Shown here piece by piece: positions 1-5,340 of a stretch of DNA of 5,340 nucleotides (positions within the stretch are counted from its first letter, which is position 1; each line of letters begins with the position of its first letter). Both the position numbers and the translations under genes were made by a program. The DNA comes from Oscillospiraceae bacterium. Its GTDB lineage: Bacteria > Bacillota > Clostridia > Oscillospirales > Ruminococcaceae. The stretch is taken from the NCBI GenBank assembly GCA_022792755.1, contig JAAWBP010000065.1, positions 1 to 5,340 of the forward strand. The letters are read 5' to 3'. The notes under the pieces were generated by a model. That model was not told the origin of the DNA, ran no database searches, and saw nothing but the letters and a program-made list of their open reading frames with translations.

Positions 1-38
1 GTTCTGCGGCTTTTATATCCAGTGTCGTAGGGTTTAAT

Positions 39-731
39 ATGAAAATTTATAGAGTGCTGCTGCTGGATGTAGACGACACACTGCTCGATTTCAAGGCCGA
101 CGAGCGGGAGGCGCTGAAAAAGGTGCTTGGACAATTCGGCCTGTCTGCCGACGATGAGGTTTTGGCGCGTTATTCAGAGATCAACCGCGCTCTTTGGCTC
201 GCACATGAGCGGGGGGAGATTCCAAGGCAGACGATTTGGGAGCGCCGGTTCGCCGCCCTCTTTGAAGCCTTCCATCTTTCGGCCGACGGCCCGGAAGCGG
301 AGCGGCTTTACCGGGCGGCTCTGGGGGAAGGCGGCCATCTCATTCCTGGAGCGTTTGAGCTGTGCCGCGCGCTCAGCAGGCGATATGCCCTATACCTTGT
401 CACCAACGGAACGGCGGCGACCCAGTACAGCAGAATCCGCCGCGCCGGGCTGGACCGGTGGGTTCGGGAAACCTTTATTTCGGAGGAGATCGGGTTCCCC
501 AAGCCTGCCCCCCAATATTTTGACGCTGTTTTCGAAAAAATCCCCTTTTCCCGGGAAGAGGCATTGATCATCGGGGATTCCCTGACGTCGGATATCCAGG
601 GCGGATTCAATGCAGGGGTCGACACCTGCTGGTATAATCCGGGAAGAAAGGAGTCCGGCGGGCTGTCCCCAACCTATGAAATCCACACACTAATCGAACT
701 GAACAGGATACTGAAGCACACGGGAGAGTGA
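39..731 (+). CDS. HAD-superfamily hydrolase, YjjG/YfnB-type pyrimidine 5'-nucleotidase
   Basis: A 230-residue soluble HAD phosphatase, probably a cytosolic 5'-nucleotidase acting on (deoxy)pyrimidine or non-canonical nucleoside monophosphates, as known for YjjG. All four HAD motifs are visible. Motif I is DVDDT with nucleophile D10 and acid/base D12. Motif II is VTNGT with T122 and N123. The motif III lysine is K155 in GFPKPAP. Motif IV is GDSLTSD with D180 and D185. Residues of about 16-105 between motifs I and II form a helical C1-type cap, which sets substrate choice. Length matches the YjjG family. The start at 39 has a weak AGGG 6 nt upstream (29-32) and places motif I at the usual distance from the N-terminus. 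The stop lies 7 nt before the next gene, suggesting co-transcription. Family assignment is firm; the substrate is inferred, and a phosphoglycolate-phosphatase-like role is the main alternative. Confidence 0.88.
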   Translation: MKIYRVLLLDVDDTLLDFKADEREALKKVLGQFGLSADDEVLARYSEINRALWLAHERGEIPRQTIWERRFAALFEAFHLSADGPEAERLYRAALGEGGHLIPGAFELCRALSRRYALYLVTNGTAATQYSRIRRAGLDRWVRETFISEEIGFPKPAPQYFDAVFEKIPFSREEALIIGDSLTSDIQGGFNAGVDTCWYNPGRKESGGLSPTYEIHTLIELNRILKHTGE

Positions 732-738
732 AAAACTT

Positions 739-1659
739 ATGGAGCAGGTATTGTTAAAAGCGGGTTCCTTTGTCATCATCATCGTCATCGGCTATCTTCT
801 CAAGCGGTTTCACGTTTTTGGCTCGAAGGATTATAAGGTGATGACCACCATCGCCGTCAACGTCACCCTGCCGGCGGCGGTGATCACCAGCTTTGCGAAG
901 TTTGAGCGGGACGATTCCCTTTTTATCCTTGCGCTGCTGGGGTTTGGCTTAAACTTCGTCATGATTTTTTTCGGTTTTCTTGCCTCGCTCCGGAAGAATA
1001 AAAAGGAACGCGCCTTTTACATGATGTGCTGCCCCGGCTACAATATCGGCTCGTTTACACTGCCCTTCGTCCAGAATTTTTTCGGCGCGTTCGGGGTGGT
1101 CGCCACCTGCATGTTCGACGTGGGGAATTCCCTCATGTGCTCGGGCGGGAGCTATACCATTGCCTCCGCCGCGATCGGCGGGGAAGGTGGGGAGCGGATG
1201 GGGATTAAGGCGATCTTAAAGAGGCTCTTTACCTCGGTTCCCTTCGTTACATACCTGTTGATGCTCGTTTTGACGCTGATCCAGGTGAAAATCCCGGAGC
1301 CCGTAGTCACTTTGTCTTCGACGATTGCGGCGGCGAACGGGTTTGCCGCGATGATGATGATCGGCATGATGTTTAAGATAGAGCTGAAAAAATCCTACCT
1401 CAAGGCGGTGGGGCTGACCCTTTTGATCCGTTACCTTTGCGCCGGCGCGCTCTCGGCGGTCTTTTACTTCTGCACGCCGTTTTCCCTCCAGATCCGCCAG
1501 GTGCTTGCCATTGTGGTGTTCGCGCCGGTTTCGGCGCTGGCCCCTGCTTTTACTGAAAAGCTCAAAGGGGATCCCGGCCTCGCAAGCTTTGCTGGCTCGA
1601 TTTCGATCGTCATCAGCATCGCGATCATGACCGTTTTGATGATGGTGATGAACCTGTAA
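739..1659 (+). CDS. AEC (auxin efflux carrier) family permease
   Basis: A 306-residue integral membrane protein of the AEC family, secondary carriers that move small organic anions (malate, malonate and similar in characterised bacterial members). Hydrophobic segments lie near residues 5-22, 36-53, 61-84, 112-133, 166-183, 196-213, 222-245, 254-272 and 284-304, fitting the family's roughly ten-helix fold built as two halves. The conserved NVTLPA (41-46) and YNIGSFTLPF (101-110), each with the Asn and Leu-Pro pair of the family's broken helices, support the call. Length is typical. The start at 739 follows a GGGAGAG (722-728) lying inside the end of the preceding HAD gene, and the 7-nt gap points to one transcript. 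Nothing identifies the substrate, and the link with a nucleotidase does not suggest one. No strong plus-strand terminator directly follows, apart from the shared hairpin at 1691-1725. Confidence 0.88.
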   Translation: MEQVLLKAGSFVIIIVIGYLLKRFHVFGSKDYKVMTTIAVNVTLPAAVITSFAKFERDDSLFILALLGFGLNFVMIFFGFLASLRKNKKERAFYMMCCPGYNIGSFTLPFVQNFFGAFGVVATCMFDVGNSLMCSGGSYTIASAAIGGEGGERMGIKAILKRLFTSVPFVTYLLMLVLTLIQVKIPEPVVTLSSTIAAANGFAAMMMIGMMFKIELKKSYLKAVGLTLLIRYLCAGALSAVFYFCTPFSLQIRQVLAIVVFAPVSALAPAFTEKLKGDPGLASFAGSISIVISIAIMTVLMMVMNL

Positions 1660-1686
1660 CATTTTTTTGCCGGAGGTTTTTCCCGC

Positions 1687-1725
1687 GTAAAAACAGCGCC
1701 TCGGACAAAATCCGAGGCGCTGTTT
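1687..1725 (-). terminator. Intrinsic terminator between convergent genes
   Basis: A perfect 15-bp inverted repeat (1691-1705 paired with 1711-1725) encloses a 5-nt loop. Read on the minus strand, the hairpin ends in TTTTT (1693-1689), which makes it a good terminator for the CDF gene ending at 1749. On the plus strand it ends in only three T's, so it may also stop transcripts from the AEC gene, but less efficiently. Confidence 0.85.
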
Positions 1726-1748
1726 GCCGATTCCGAAAAAGGGAAGCA

Positions 1749-2945
1749 TTAGGATTGATCCCGCGCCGATTCCGTAGTGGAGATGTAACTGCGGTCGATG
1801 GTGATGACGGTGTAATAGCTGGGGTTGAGCTCTTTGATTTTCTGGTCGATCAGCTCCCTGAGCGCGTCGTCCCCCATTTTATAGGAAGGCGGGACGGCGA
1901 CGTCAAAGATCAGGTTGCTGTGGGTGACACCGTTTACAAAGCGGAAATCGTGCATCGAGAGGCGGGGGTCGATTTCCCCCACGATTTCGGTGACGACGGC
2001 CCGCAGCTCATTGGTGAGCGCGTCGTCCACGACGACCGGGTCCAGGTGGATCACCAGGTAAATCCCCATCGTTTGGAGGAAATCGCGCTCAATGTTGTCG
2101 ATCAGGTCGTGGCTTTCCATGATGTCCCCGGTGTTCGGCACCTCGACATGAACCGAGGCAAAACAGCGCTCTGGGCCGTAACTGTGGACGACGAGGTCAT
2201 GACAGCCGATGACCCCCTCACAGCTTTTGATCTTTTCGCTGATCTGCCGAACCAGGTTCTGATCCGGGGCAGCGCCGAGAAGGGGGTTGAGCGTTTCGAC
2301 AATAGAGCGGATTCCGGAATAGATGATGAATCCGGCGACCAAAATACCCATATAAGCATCGATCTGCCAGCCGGTGAAAAAAGCGATGAAGAGGGAAAAT
2401 AAAACAGCTCCGGTCGTGGCAACATCATTCAGGCTGTCGGCTGCTGCTGCTTCCAGTGCGGGGGAATCGATCCGCTTTGCGACTGTTTTATAAAACCGGC
2501 CCTGCCAGAGCTTAAGCAGGACCGAAATTCCTAAAACAGCAACCGAAAGCCAGCTGAACTGCGTCGGTTCCGGTTTCCAGATTTTTTCCGCCGAAGTCAA
2601 AAGGAACTGGAGCCCCAGGTAAATGATGATGATGGAGACGATGAAGCCGGAGATGTATTCGCTGCGGGCATGCCCATAAGGATGCTTGTCGTCCGCGGGT
2701 TTGGCCGCCATTTTGAAGCCGATCAGGGTGATTAAGGATGAGCTGGAATCGGAGAGGTTGTTGACCGCATCTGCGAGGATCGAGACGCTGTTGAACAGCA
2801 GCCCGGCTGCCGCTTTCATCACAAACAGGAGGAGGTTGGTCGCAATCCCGACACAGCTGGCGGTTTTTCCGTACCGCTGCCGTTTGGCGGCGGATAAAGC
2901 CCCGCCCTGATCCTTTACGAATAACTTGATTAAAATCCGGGTCAT
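1749..2945 (-). CDS. Cation diffusion facilitator (CDF) family divalent metal exporter, possibly Mn2+
   Basis: A 398-residue inner-membrane metal/proton antiporter of the CDF family. Residue numbers use the start at 2945. Six helices lie near 28-50, 53-79, 96-117, 130-146, 160-190 and 196-212. The family signatures SILADAVNNLSD (55-66) and KHPYGH (87-92) are present. The transport site reads N62xxxD66 in TM2 and D170xxxD174 in TM5, the Asn-Asp/Asp-Asp set reported for Mn2+-exporting MntE-like proteins; the usual Zn2+ set has His in place of Asn. The cytosolic domain (about 225-305) has the expected ligands H249, H266, H279, H300 and D302. About 80 further residues (309-389) resemble a second copy of that domain, making the protein about 100 residues longer than minimal CDFs. 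An in-frame ATG at 2966 would add seven residues, but the ribosome binding site lies between the two ATGs, so 2945 is chosen. The gene is monocistronic, with its own promoter and terminator. Family firm, metal inferred. Confidence 0.9.
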   Translation of the reverse strand: MTRILIKLFVKDQGGALSAAKRQRYGKTASCVGIATNLLLFVMKAAAGLLFNSVSILADAVNNLSDSSSSLITLIGFKMAAKPADDKHPYGHARSEYISGFIVSIIIIYLGLQFLLTSAEKIWKPEPTQFSWLSVAVLGISVLLKLWQGRFYKTVAKRIDSPALEAAAADSLNDVATTGAVLFSLFIAFFTGWQIDAYMGILVAGFIIYSGIRSIVETLNPLLGAAPDQNLVRQISEKIKSCEGVIGCHDLVVHSYGPERCFASVHVEVPNTGDIMESHDLIDNIERDFLQTMGIYLVIHLDPVVVDDALTNELRAVVTEIVGEIDPRLSMHDFRFVNGVTHSNLIFDVAVPPSYKMGDDALRELIDQKIKELNPSYYTVITIDRSYISTTESARDQS

Positions 2946-2949
2946 TCGG

Positions 2950-2959
2950 TCCTCCCCCT
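2950..2959 (-). promoter_or_regulatory. Ribosome binding site deciding the CDF start
   Basis: On the minus strand this reads AGGGGGAGGA, with its GGAGG core ending 5 nt before the ATG at 2945. It lies downstream of the alternative ATG at 2966, which has only A/T-rich sequence and no Shine-Dalgarno upstream. Initiation at 2945 is therefore strongly preferred. Confidence 0.8.
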
Positions 2960-2979
2960 TTTTCATGAATTATTTACTA

Positions 2980-3008
2980 AGCATACTATAATTTCGCTCT
3001 GCTTTCAA
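2980..3008 (-). promoter_or_regulatory. Sigma-A-type promoter of the CDF gene
   Basis: On the minus strand, TTGAAA (3008-3003) and TATGCT (2985-2980) are separated by exactly 17 bp. The -35 box matches consensus at five of six positions and the -10 box at four of six. The predicted transcript start near 2973 gives a leader of about 28 nt that contains the ribosome binding site for the ATG at 2945. It would leave almost no leader for the ATG at 2966. I see no clear operator dyad over it. Confidence 0.55.
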
Positions 3009-3071
3009 GCAGATTTTCATTCTAAAGAAACAGGGTTCTGAGGAATCTGCCCACGATTTGCCATTGCGGTT

Positions 3072-3150
3072 GGCGGCCGGGCTTCTATTTCCGCCGGCGG
3101 TATAAGTCTGATTATGCTGGAAATAATGGCGGTCGGCGTCAAATACCGCC
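3072..3150. repeat. GC-rich inverted repeats in the CDF-ABC intergenic region
   Basis: Two hairpin-forming stretches share the GGCGG/CCGCC theme. GGCGG at 3072-3076 can pair with CCGCC at 3091-3095, and GGCGGT at 3128-3133 pairs with ACCGCC at 3145-3150. The second is followed by TTGTTT, a poor terminator tail. No start codon with a ribosome binding site leads a convincing coding region here, and the segment 3009-3180 otherwise shows nothing I can name. It may be the far upstream regulatory region of either flanking gene or decayed sequence. Confidence 0.4.
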
Positions 3151-3181
3151 TTGTTTCCCTGTCGTGTTCACAGAAATTTGA

Positions 3182-3210
3182 TAGAAATTTAAAAGGGATC
3201 GAGTTATAAT
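3182..3210 (+). promoter_or_regulatory. Promoter of the structured RNA / ABC operon
   Basis: A perfect -10 box TATAAT (3205-3210) lies 17 bp downstream of TAGAAA (3182-3187), a four-of-six match to the -35 consensus. The predicted transcript start is near 3217, just before the closing stem of the structured RNA. The octamer AGAAATTT occurs twice, at 3172-3179 and 3183-3190, with an 11-bp period, about one helical turn, and overlaps the -35 box. That arrangement suits a regulator binding as a dimer, though AT-rich chance similarity is possible. Confidence 0.6.
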
Positions 3211-3216
3211 ATTGAT

Positions 3217-3354
3217 AGTTTGGACAGGTTTTCCCAAGGATACTCCGCAGGCCTCAAACCTGTGTTGCGCGAGGCGAACAGAGCGGTTCTCAGACGGCGT
3301 GGGAAATACGTCCCGGGAAATTTTGTCCGCCTTTGCTGAACAAAGGCGGGTTTT
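3217..3354 (+). ncRNA. Structured leader RNA or small RNA of unrecognised class
   Basis: Between a promoter and an intrinsic terminator lies a strongly structured segment without an ATG-initiated reading frame. A 14-nt closing stem pairs 3222-3235 with 3315-3328 (13 of 14 positions, including two G-U pairs). Inside it are an arm made of CCGC/GCGG (3245-3248 with 3283-3286) and GCCTC/GAGGC (3251-3255 with 3271-3275), and a small GGGA/TCCC hairpin (3301-3304 with 3311-3314). Single-stranded joints AAGGATACT (3236-3244) and 3287-3300 separate them. An alternative 8-bp helix, ACAGGTTT (3224-3231) with AAACCTGT (3256-3263), competes with the closing stem. I could not match it to FMN, TPP, SAM, cobalamin, NiCo, T-box, SRP or tmRNA signatures. 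The stem/bubble/arm plan recalls 6S RNA, but at about 135 nt it is short for that. It is either a cis-acting leader of the ABC operon or an independent small RNA. Confidence 0.5.
3327..3354 (+). terminator. Intrinsic terminator upstream of the ABC operon
   Basis: CCGCCTTTG (3327-3335) pairs perfectly with CAAAGGCGG (3341-3349) around the loop CTGAA, followed by GTTTT. The U-tract is short, so read-through is plausible. The first two stem bases (3327-3328) are also the last two of the closing stem of the preceding RNA, so the two structures compete at that edge. The ATPase gene starts 45 nt downstream. Confidence 0.75.
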
Positions 3355-3388
3355 AATATGATTGCTTTTTAGGCTGCGGCAAAATGAT

Positions 3389-3394
3389 AGGAGG
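3389..3394 (+). promoter_or_regulatory. Consensus ribosome binding site of the ABC ATPase
   Basis: A perfect AGGAGG lies 5 nt before the ATG at 3400. It fixes this start over the out-of-frame ATG at 3384 and implies strong translation once the message extends past the terminator. Confidence 0.85.
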
Positions 3395-3399
3395 CTTTC

Positions 3400-4104
3400 A
3401 TGAGCGGTTTTGTAACGTTTGAAGAGGTGTATAAAAGGTATCATGTCGGCGACGTCGACATCACCGCCTCCGACGGGGTTTCCTTTGAGGTAAATAAAGG
3501 GGAATTTGCCGTCATCGTCGGGGCGAGCGGCGCGGGGAAGACCACGGTGCTCAACCTTTTAGGCGGGATGGATTCCTGCGACGAAGGGCATATTCTGGTG
3601 GATGGGCGGGATATTGCAAACTATTCCCAGCGCCAGCTGACCGCCTATCGCCGGTTCGATATCGGGTTTGTCTTTCAGTTTTACAACTTGGTTCAGAATC
3701 TCACGGCGAAGGAAAACGTCGAGCTCGCCACCCAGATTTGCAGTGATGCGCTGGATGTCGAGGAAACGCTCCGGGAGGTCGGCCTCGGGGAGCGGATGGA
3801 TAACTTCCCCTCCCAGCTTTCGGGTGGGGAGCAGCAGAGGGTCTCGATCGCCCGCGCGCTTGCAAAAAATCCGAAGCTGCTCCTCTGCGACGAGCCGACG
3901 GGGGCGCTCGACTATAACACCGGCAAAACGATCCTCAAGCTGTTGCAGGACACCTGCCGGAAAAACGGGATGACCGTGGTGGTGGTCACCCACAATATGG
4001 CAATTACGCCGATGGCCGACCGGGTAATCCGGATGAAGAACAGCAAGGTGCGGGAAGTCATCCTGAACGACCGTCCGGTCGATATCGACGAGATCGAGTG
4101 GTAG
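3400..4104 (+). CDS. ABC transporter ATP-binding protein, MacB/LolD type
   Basis: A 234-residue cytoplasmic nucleotide-binding subunit that would dimerise and power the adjoining FtsX-like permease. All ABC elements are intact. Walker A is GASGAGKT (41-48, catalytic-site K47). The Q-loop is at Q93. The signature is LSGGEQQR (140-147). Walker B is LLLCDE (160-165, E165 catalytic). The D-loop is GALD (168-171), and the switch histidine is H198 in VVTHN. The length and the FQFYNLVQNLTAKENV region (92-107) are characteristic of the MacB/LolD/FtsE-like group, whose members drive export of peptides, lipoproteins or drugs, or transmit force across the membrane without transport. The permease begins 1 nt after its stop, so the pair is one operon. 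I see no promoter between the upstream terminator and this gene, so expression probably depends on read-through from 3182-3210. The substrate is unknown. Confidence 0.93.
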   Translation: MSGFVTFEEVYKRYHVGDVDITASDGVSFEVNKGEFAVIVGASGAGKTTVLNLLGGMDSCDEGHILVDGRDIANYSQRQLTAYRRFDIGFVFQFYNLVQNLTAKENVELATQICSDALDVEETLREVGLGERMDNFPSQLSGGEQQRVSIARALAKNPKLLLCDEPTGALDYNTGKTILKLLQDTCRKNGMTVVVVTHNMAITPMADRVIRMKNSKVREVILNDRPVDIDEIEW

Positions 4105-4105
4105 T

Positions 4106-5340
4106 ATGATGAAGTATAGGCCGCTGATCAAAGACACGGCGCGGGAAATCTGGCGGACGAAAAGCCGCTTCCTTTCCATCTTCGCCATTGTAGCGCTCGG
4201 AGTCGGCTTCTTTGCCGGGCTGAAATCCACCTCTCCCGACATGAAGCTGACTGCCGAAGAATATTTTGAAGGCTCCAACCTGATGGATTACCGCCTGGTT
4301 TCCACCTACGGCTTCGACCAAGACGACGTTCGGAGCATTCTGGAGCTGGAGGGCGTCAAAGCCGCCATGCCCCAGTACAGCAAGGAATTTTTAGTAAAAG
4401 TCGAGGACAATGAACTGGTCGTAAAAACCTATTCGTTCAATTCCGCGATGAATGATGCCGACAATCCGAACGCCCTCAACCGCTCCCGTTTGATCGAGGG
4501 AAGATACCCGGAAAAATCCGGGGAATGTGTGATCGATTCGGGCGCTTCGGTCCCTTCTTCGTTCCAGATCGGTTCGTCCATCACCCTCTGCAGCGGGGAC
4601 GGCAATCCGGTCTCCGACACGTTGAAGACCGACACGTTTACCATTGTCGGCATCGTGGAGTCCCCGCTCTATATCTCGTACCAGCGCGGCAGTTCTACCA
4701 TCGGGAACGGTTCGCTCAACAGCTTTCTTTTCCTCCCGGAGGAGGACTACCAGCTGGAGGTTTATACCGACCTTTATGTGACACTGGAAGAAACGCAGGG
4801 CGTTTCTCCTTTTTCAAGTGAATATGACGATCTGATCGCTTCATTTGGCGACTCTCTCAAGCAGACGGCTTTGGAGACGGTCAACACCCGCTATGAGTCG
4901 ATCGTAAGCGAAGCGAAGGAGGAGCTCGCCGACGCCCGCCGGAAGCTCGAGGAGGGTGAGGAGGAGCAGGGGAGAGAGCTTGCCGACGCTAGGAAAAAGA
5001 TAGAGGACGGCAAGCTAAAATACAACAATGGGCTGATCGAATACCAGGATCAGTACGAGCAGTTTCTGCGGCAGATCGCCGATGCCCATGCACAGCTGGA
5101 GAGCGGCAAAGAAGAGCTGGAGGGGCAGAAGCGGGATTACGAAGCGCTGAAGGCATTGTATGAATCGCTCCAGGGCCTCGTTCATACGGCAGTTCCCGGG
5201 CGGCCGTTTTCCCCGGGGCAGCAGGCCCTTGTGGATCAGTCGGCAAAGCTCGACGAGAATTTCCCGAACCTGCTGACAGCGGCGCTGGTTCTGGGCGATC
5301 CGGCTGCTTCCGCCGCGCTCGAAATGGCTTTGGAGGAAAC
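4106..5340 (+). CDS. FtsX/MacB-type ABC permease, 3' end outside window
   Basis: The reading frame stays open for 411 codons to the window edge, so this is the N-terminal part of a larger permease, the membrane partner of the upstream ATPase. A short cytosolic stretch with KDTAREIWRTKSRF (9-22), typical of this family's amphipathic N-terminus, precedes one membrane helix at about 22-39. Everything after that to residue 411 is hydrophilic and predicted extracytoplasmic. A MacB-like periplasmic-core-type domain covers about 40-250, with TIVGIVESP near residue 182 resembling the conserved core strand. It is followed by a highly charged coiled coil (about 262-356) built partly on a repeated ELADARxKxExG unit (273-284 and 291-302). 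Later helices and the FtsX domain must lie beyond the window. The start is ambiguous between 4106 and the next codon at 4109; a weak GAG at 4096-4098 suits 4106. Coiled-coil permeases of this kind are common in gut Clostridia, with mostly unknown function. Confidence 0.88.
   Translation, partial: MMKYRPLIKDTAREIWRTKSRFLSIFAIVALGVGFFAGLKSTSPDMKLTAEEYFEGSNLMDYRLVSTYGFDQDDVRSILELEGVKAAMPQYSKEFLVKVEDNELVVKTYSFNSAMNDADNPNALNRSRLIEGRYPEKSGECVIDSGASVPSSFQIGSSITLCSGDGNPVSDTLKTDTFTIVGIVESPLYISYQRGSSTIGNGSLNSFLFLPEEDYQLEVYTDLYVTLEETQGVSPFSSEYDDLIASFGDSLKQTALETVNTRYESIVSEAKEELADARRKLEEGEEEQGRELADARKKIEDGKLKYNNGLIEYQDQYEQFLRQIADAHAQLESGKEELEGQKRDYEALKALYESLQGLVHTAVPGRPFSPGQQALVDQSAKLDENFPNLLTAALVLGDPAASAALEMALEE

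Noticed and set aside
1..38. Tail of an upstream gene
   Set aside because: Two frames are open into the window (stops at 28-30 and 35-37), but nine or eleven codons are too few to tell which, if either, is coding.
1660..1690. T-run after the AEC stop (1662-1668) as a plus-strand terminator
   Set aside because: No GC-rich hairpin immediately precedes the T-run; the perfect hairpin lies further downstream.
1216..1749. Minus-strand reading frame of 177 codons under the AEC gene
   Set aside because: The product is rich in His and Arg with no domain pattern, runs through the terminator hairpin, and lies opposite a clear membrane protein.
1755..2402. Long plus-strand reading frame of 215 codons
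   Set aside because: It is antisense to the well-supported CDF gene, has no ribosome binding site, and its translation has no recognisable domain; it is a by-product of GC-rich codon use.
3217..3354. 6S RNA, NiCo or TPP riboswitch identity for the structured RNA
   Set aside because: The outline resembles 6S RNA but is well short of its usual length. The GGACAGG and CTCAGA fragments recall NiCo and TPP motifs, but the rest of those consensus cores is missing.
3358..3372. Four-codon leader peptide between terminator and ATPase
   Set aside because: ATG at 3358 is followed by a stop after four codons, has no ribosome binding site, and lies downstream of the terminator, so it could not control attenuation.
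3139..3444. Minus-strand reading frame of 101 codons across the intergenic RNA region
   Set aside because: It starts inside the ATPase gene, crosses the plus-strand terminator and promoter, and has no family-like sequence or ribosome binding site.
3559..4278. Minus-strand reading frame of 239 codons
   Set aside because: It is antisense to the ABC ATPase with all its motifs, lacks a ribosome binding site, and spans the ATPase-permease junction.

Overview
The window looks like a chromosomal segment of a low-to-mid-GC anaerobic Firmicute, most likely a gut Clostridia (Oscillospiraceae/Ruminococcaceae-type). This is an inference from strong AGGAGG-type ribosome binding sites, GC-rich third positions, and protein types typical of that group: a YjjG-like HAD phosphatase, an AEC carrier, a long CDF exporter, and an ABC/FtsX pair whose permease carries a coiled-coil insert. 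No mobile element, CRISPR array, tRNA or rRNA is visible. All five genes are read as intact within the window; the last runs off the right edge.

Layout. Positions 39-1659 (+) hold two closely spaced genes, a HAD nucleotidase (YjjG family) and an AEC-family permease, 7 nt apart and probably co-transcribed. They converge on a CDF-family metal exporter (1749-2945, -). A 15-bp perfect hairpin lies between them, and its U-tract is better on the minus strand. The CDF gene has its own recognisable promoter (2980-3008, -) and a strong ribosome binding site that favours the second of two in-frame ATGs.

The 3009-3399 interval has no convincing protein gene. It contains GC-rich inverted repeats, then a plus-strand promoter (3182-3210), a strongly structured segment of about 105 nt closed by a 14-nt stem, and an intrinsic terminator (3327-3354). 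Only about 45 nt separate this terminator from the start of an ABC transporter operon: ATPase 3400-4104, then an FtsX/MacB-type permease from 4106 that is still open at 5340.

The most interesting feature is the structured RNA unit in front of the ABC operon. It can form two mutually exclusive helices, and I see no promoter between its terminator and the ATPase gene. It is therefore either an attenuator/riboswitch-like leader controlling the transporter or a stand-alone small RNA of a class I do not recognise. Secondary points are a CDF exporter with an Asn-Asp/Asp-Asp transport site (suggesting Mn2+) and an apparently duplicated cytosolic domain, and a permease with an extracytoplasmic coiled coil built on an 18-residue repeat.
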